Source of the DNA: CAYRAV01 sp964422365
GTDB lineage: Bacteria; Bacillota; Clostridia; Lachnospirales; Lachnospiraceae
DNA length: 32,097 nucleotides
NCBI GenBank assembly: GCA_964422365.1
Contig: CAYRAV010000034.1
Coordinates: forward strand, 1 to 32,097
Direction of reading: 5' to 3'
Position numbers and translations under genes: made by a program. Of this stretch, positions 31,578 through 32,097 are shown one piece after another. Below the pieces are notes generated by a model. That model had not been told where the DNA came from, ran no database searches, and saw only the letters and a program-made list of their open reading frames with translations. Each line of letters opens with the position of its first letter. Within the stretch, counting starts at the first letter, position 1.

Positions 31578-31617
31578 TAATAAACATCCTTTCTATATTT
31601 TAGATCTGTTATAATAT

Positions 31618-31646
31618 ATTATACTAAATGTTGTATAATATGTCAA
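31618..31646 (-). promoter_or_regulatory. Consensus sigma-A promoter of ppiB
   Basis: On the minus strand: TTGACA (31646-31641), a 17-nt spacer and TATAAT (31623-31618), an exact consensus. This fits constitutive expression. Confidence 0.85.
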
Positions 31647-31937
31647 AGCGACTGCTGTTTCCATACATAGTAAACGCATGAACATACAAAGTGCACAATA
31701 ATCTGTAAAACAAAAAAGAGTTTTTTTGAAAACTTCCAATTCTGATTTTGAAATGGTAAAATCGTTCAGAGAGCATTTCCTGTTTTGAGTGCAATCTGAT
31801 CTTTTATGAAAATTGACAATCATATGTTTATTGTGTGATTCAGTAAAAATATAAAAAAGTATAATGATTTTGTTTTGTAAATTTAATAGTCAAAGTAGTA
31901 TATAGGGGATAAATTTTGAATGACATGACCAAATTAT
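31647..31937. other. Non-coding region upstream of ppiB
   Basis: No supported gene. A 76-codon minus-strand frame spans the ppiB promoter and has no recognisable domain or good ribosome site. AT-rich sequence leads into the element at 31938. Confidence 0.4.
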
Positions 31938-32097
31938 GTAACAGTTCAGCTATGCCATTCATAATTTCCCAGAATATATATTGTTACCAAAAAATTTATA
32001 GTTTGGCTGGGAAATTATTCATGTCGGGCATCCGCCCTATAGAAACAATTGTGCAATATGTCCTTAGTGAGCAAGCTCCCACGTGCATATTGCACAA
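31938..32097 (-). mobile_element. IS66-like miniature element, inverse copy, cut by window end
   Basis: GTAACAGTTCAGCTATGCC at 31938 is the inverted end. Reading the reverse complement, the order of parts is the same as in the copy at 2414-2600: long stem, loop with GTGGGAGCTTGCTCAC, GGGCGGATGCCC hairpin and second stem with TATAAATTTTTTGGTAA in its loop. The far end lies beyond the window. Stem sequences differ from the other copy by paired changes. Confidence 0.8.

Noticed and set aside
31593..31823. 76-codon minus-strand open frame upstream of ppiB
   Set aside because: It overlaps the consensus ppiB promoter, lacks a ribosome site and shows no domain or protein-like periodicity.

Overview
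The window is AT-rich, with short intergenic gaps, strong AGGAGG-type ribosome binding sites and TTGACA/TATAAT promoters. The gene set includes a LexA/YneA-like pair, an amidase with copper-amine-oxidase-type stalk domains, a GHL10 (DUF187) protein and several secreted cysteine-peptidase or transglutaminase-like proteins. Together these point to an anaerobic Firmicute of the class Clostridia, most likely a gut Lachnospiraceae. That assignment is inference from gene content. I see no rRNA, tRNA, CRISPR array or intact transposase.

Layout. (1) 1-2315 is a decaying accessory stretch. It holds the 3' part of a TPR-like protein, then an OmpR-type response regulator broken by a frameshift and a nonsense codon, the N-terminus of its sensor kinase, and the start of an ABC-2 permease. 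(2) 2329-10730 is a complete type III Wadjet anti-plasmid operon (jetA-jetB-jetC-jetD), with a 187-bp IS66-like miniature element in its leader. (3) 10731-16458 holds a secreted protein of unknown function, a YaiI/YqxD (DUF188) protein, a GH13 alpha-amylase-family enzyme with an unusual coiled-coil insertion, and a secreted transglutaminase-like protein. (4) 16788-24599 holds exonuclease III, an unknown protein preceded by three similar hairpins, a C39-like peptidase, SfsA, a NYN ribonuclease with OST-HTH domains, a frameshifted YjdF-like membrane protein and an RlmI-like rRNA methyltransferase. (5) 24794-26704 is the SOS module: lexA and a divergent yneA-like LysM gene whose promoter carries three LexA-type operators. 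(6) 26811-31577 holds a cell-wall amidase, a GHL10 glycoside-hydrolase-like protein and a cyclophilin.

The most distinctive feature is the density of small non-autonomous elements. One family starts GTAACAG and ends TTAC, has 8-bp flanking repeats and fits IS66-type miniature elements. Two of its copies, in inverse orientation about 29 kb apart, differ by compensatory changes in two predicted stems. The other family has TAGAGTGTGTTTGAAAATT-type inverted ends flanked by TA and looks like a Tc1/mariner/IS630-type MITE. Copies lie in at least five gene leaders, three of them downstream of a recognisable promoter, and derivatives appear to form part of transcription terminators.

Working together: the Wadjet genes form one translationally coupled defence operon. 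lexA and yneA form a DNA-damage checkpoint that would delay division. The amidase, GHL10 protein, C39-like peptidase and transglutaminase-like protein act outside the membrane on wall or surface substrates.
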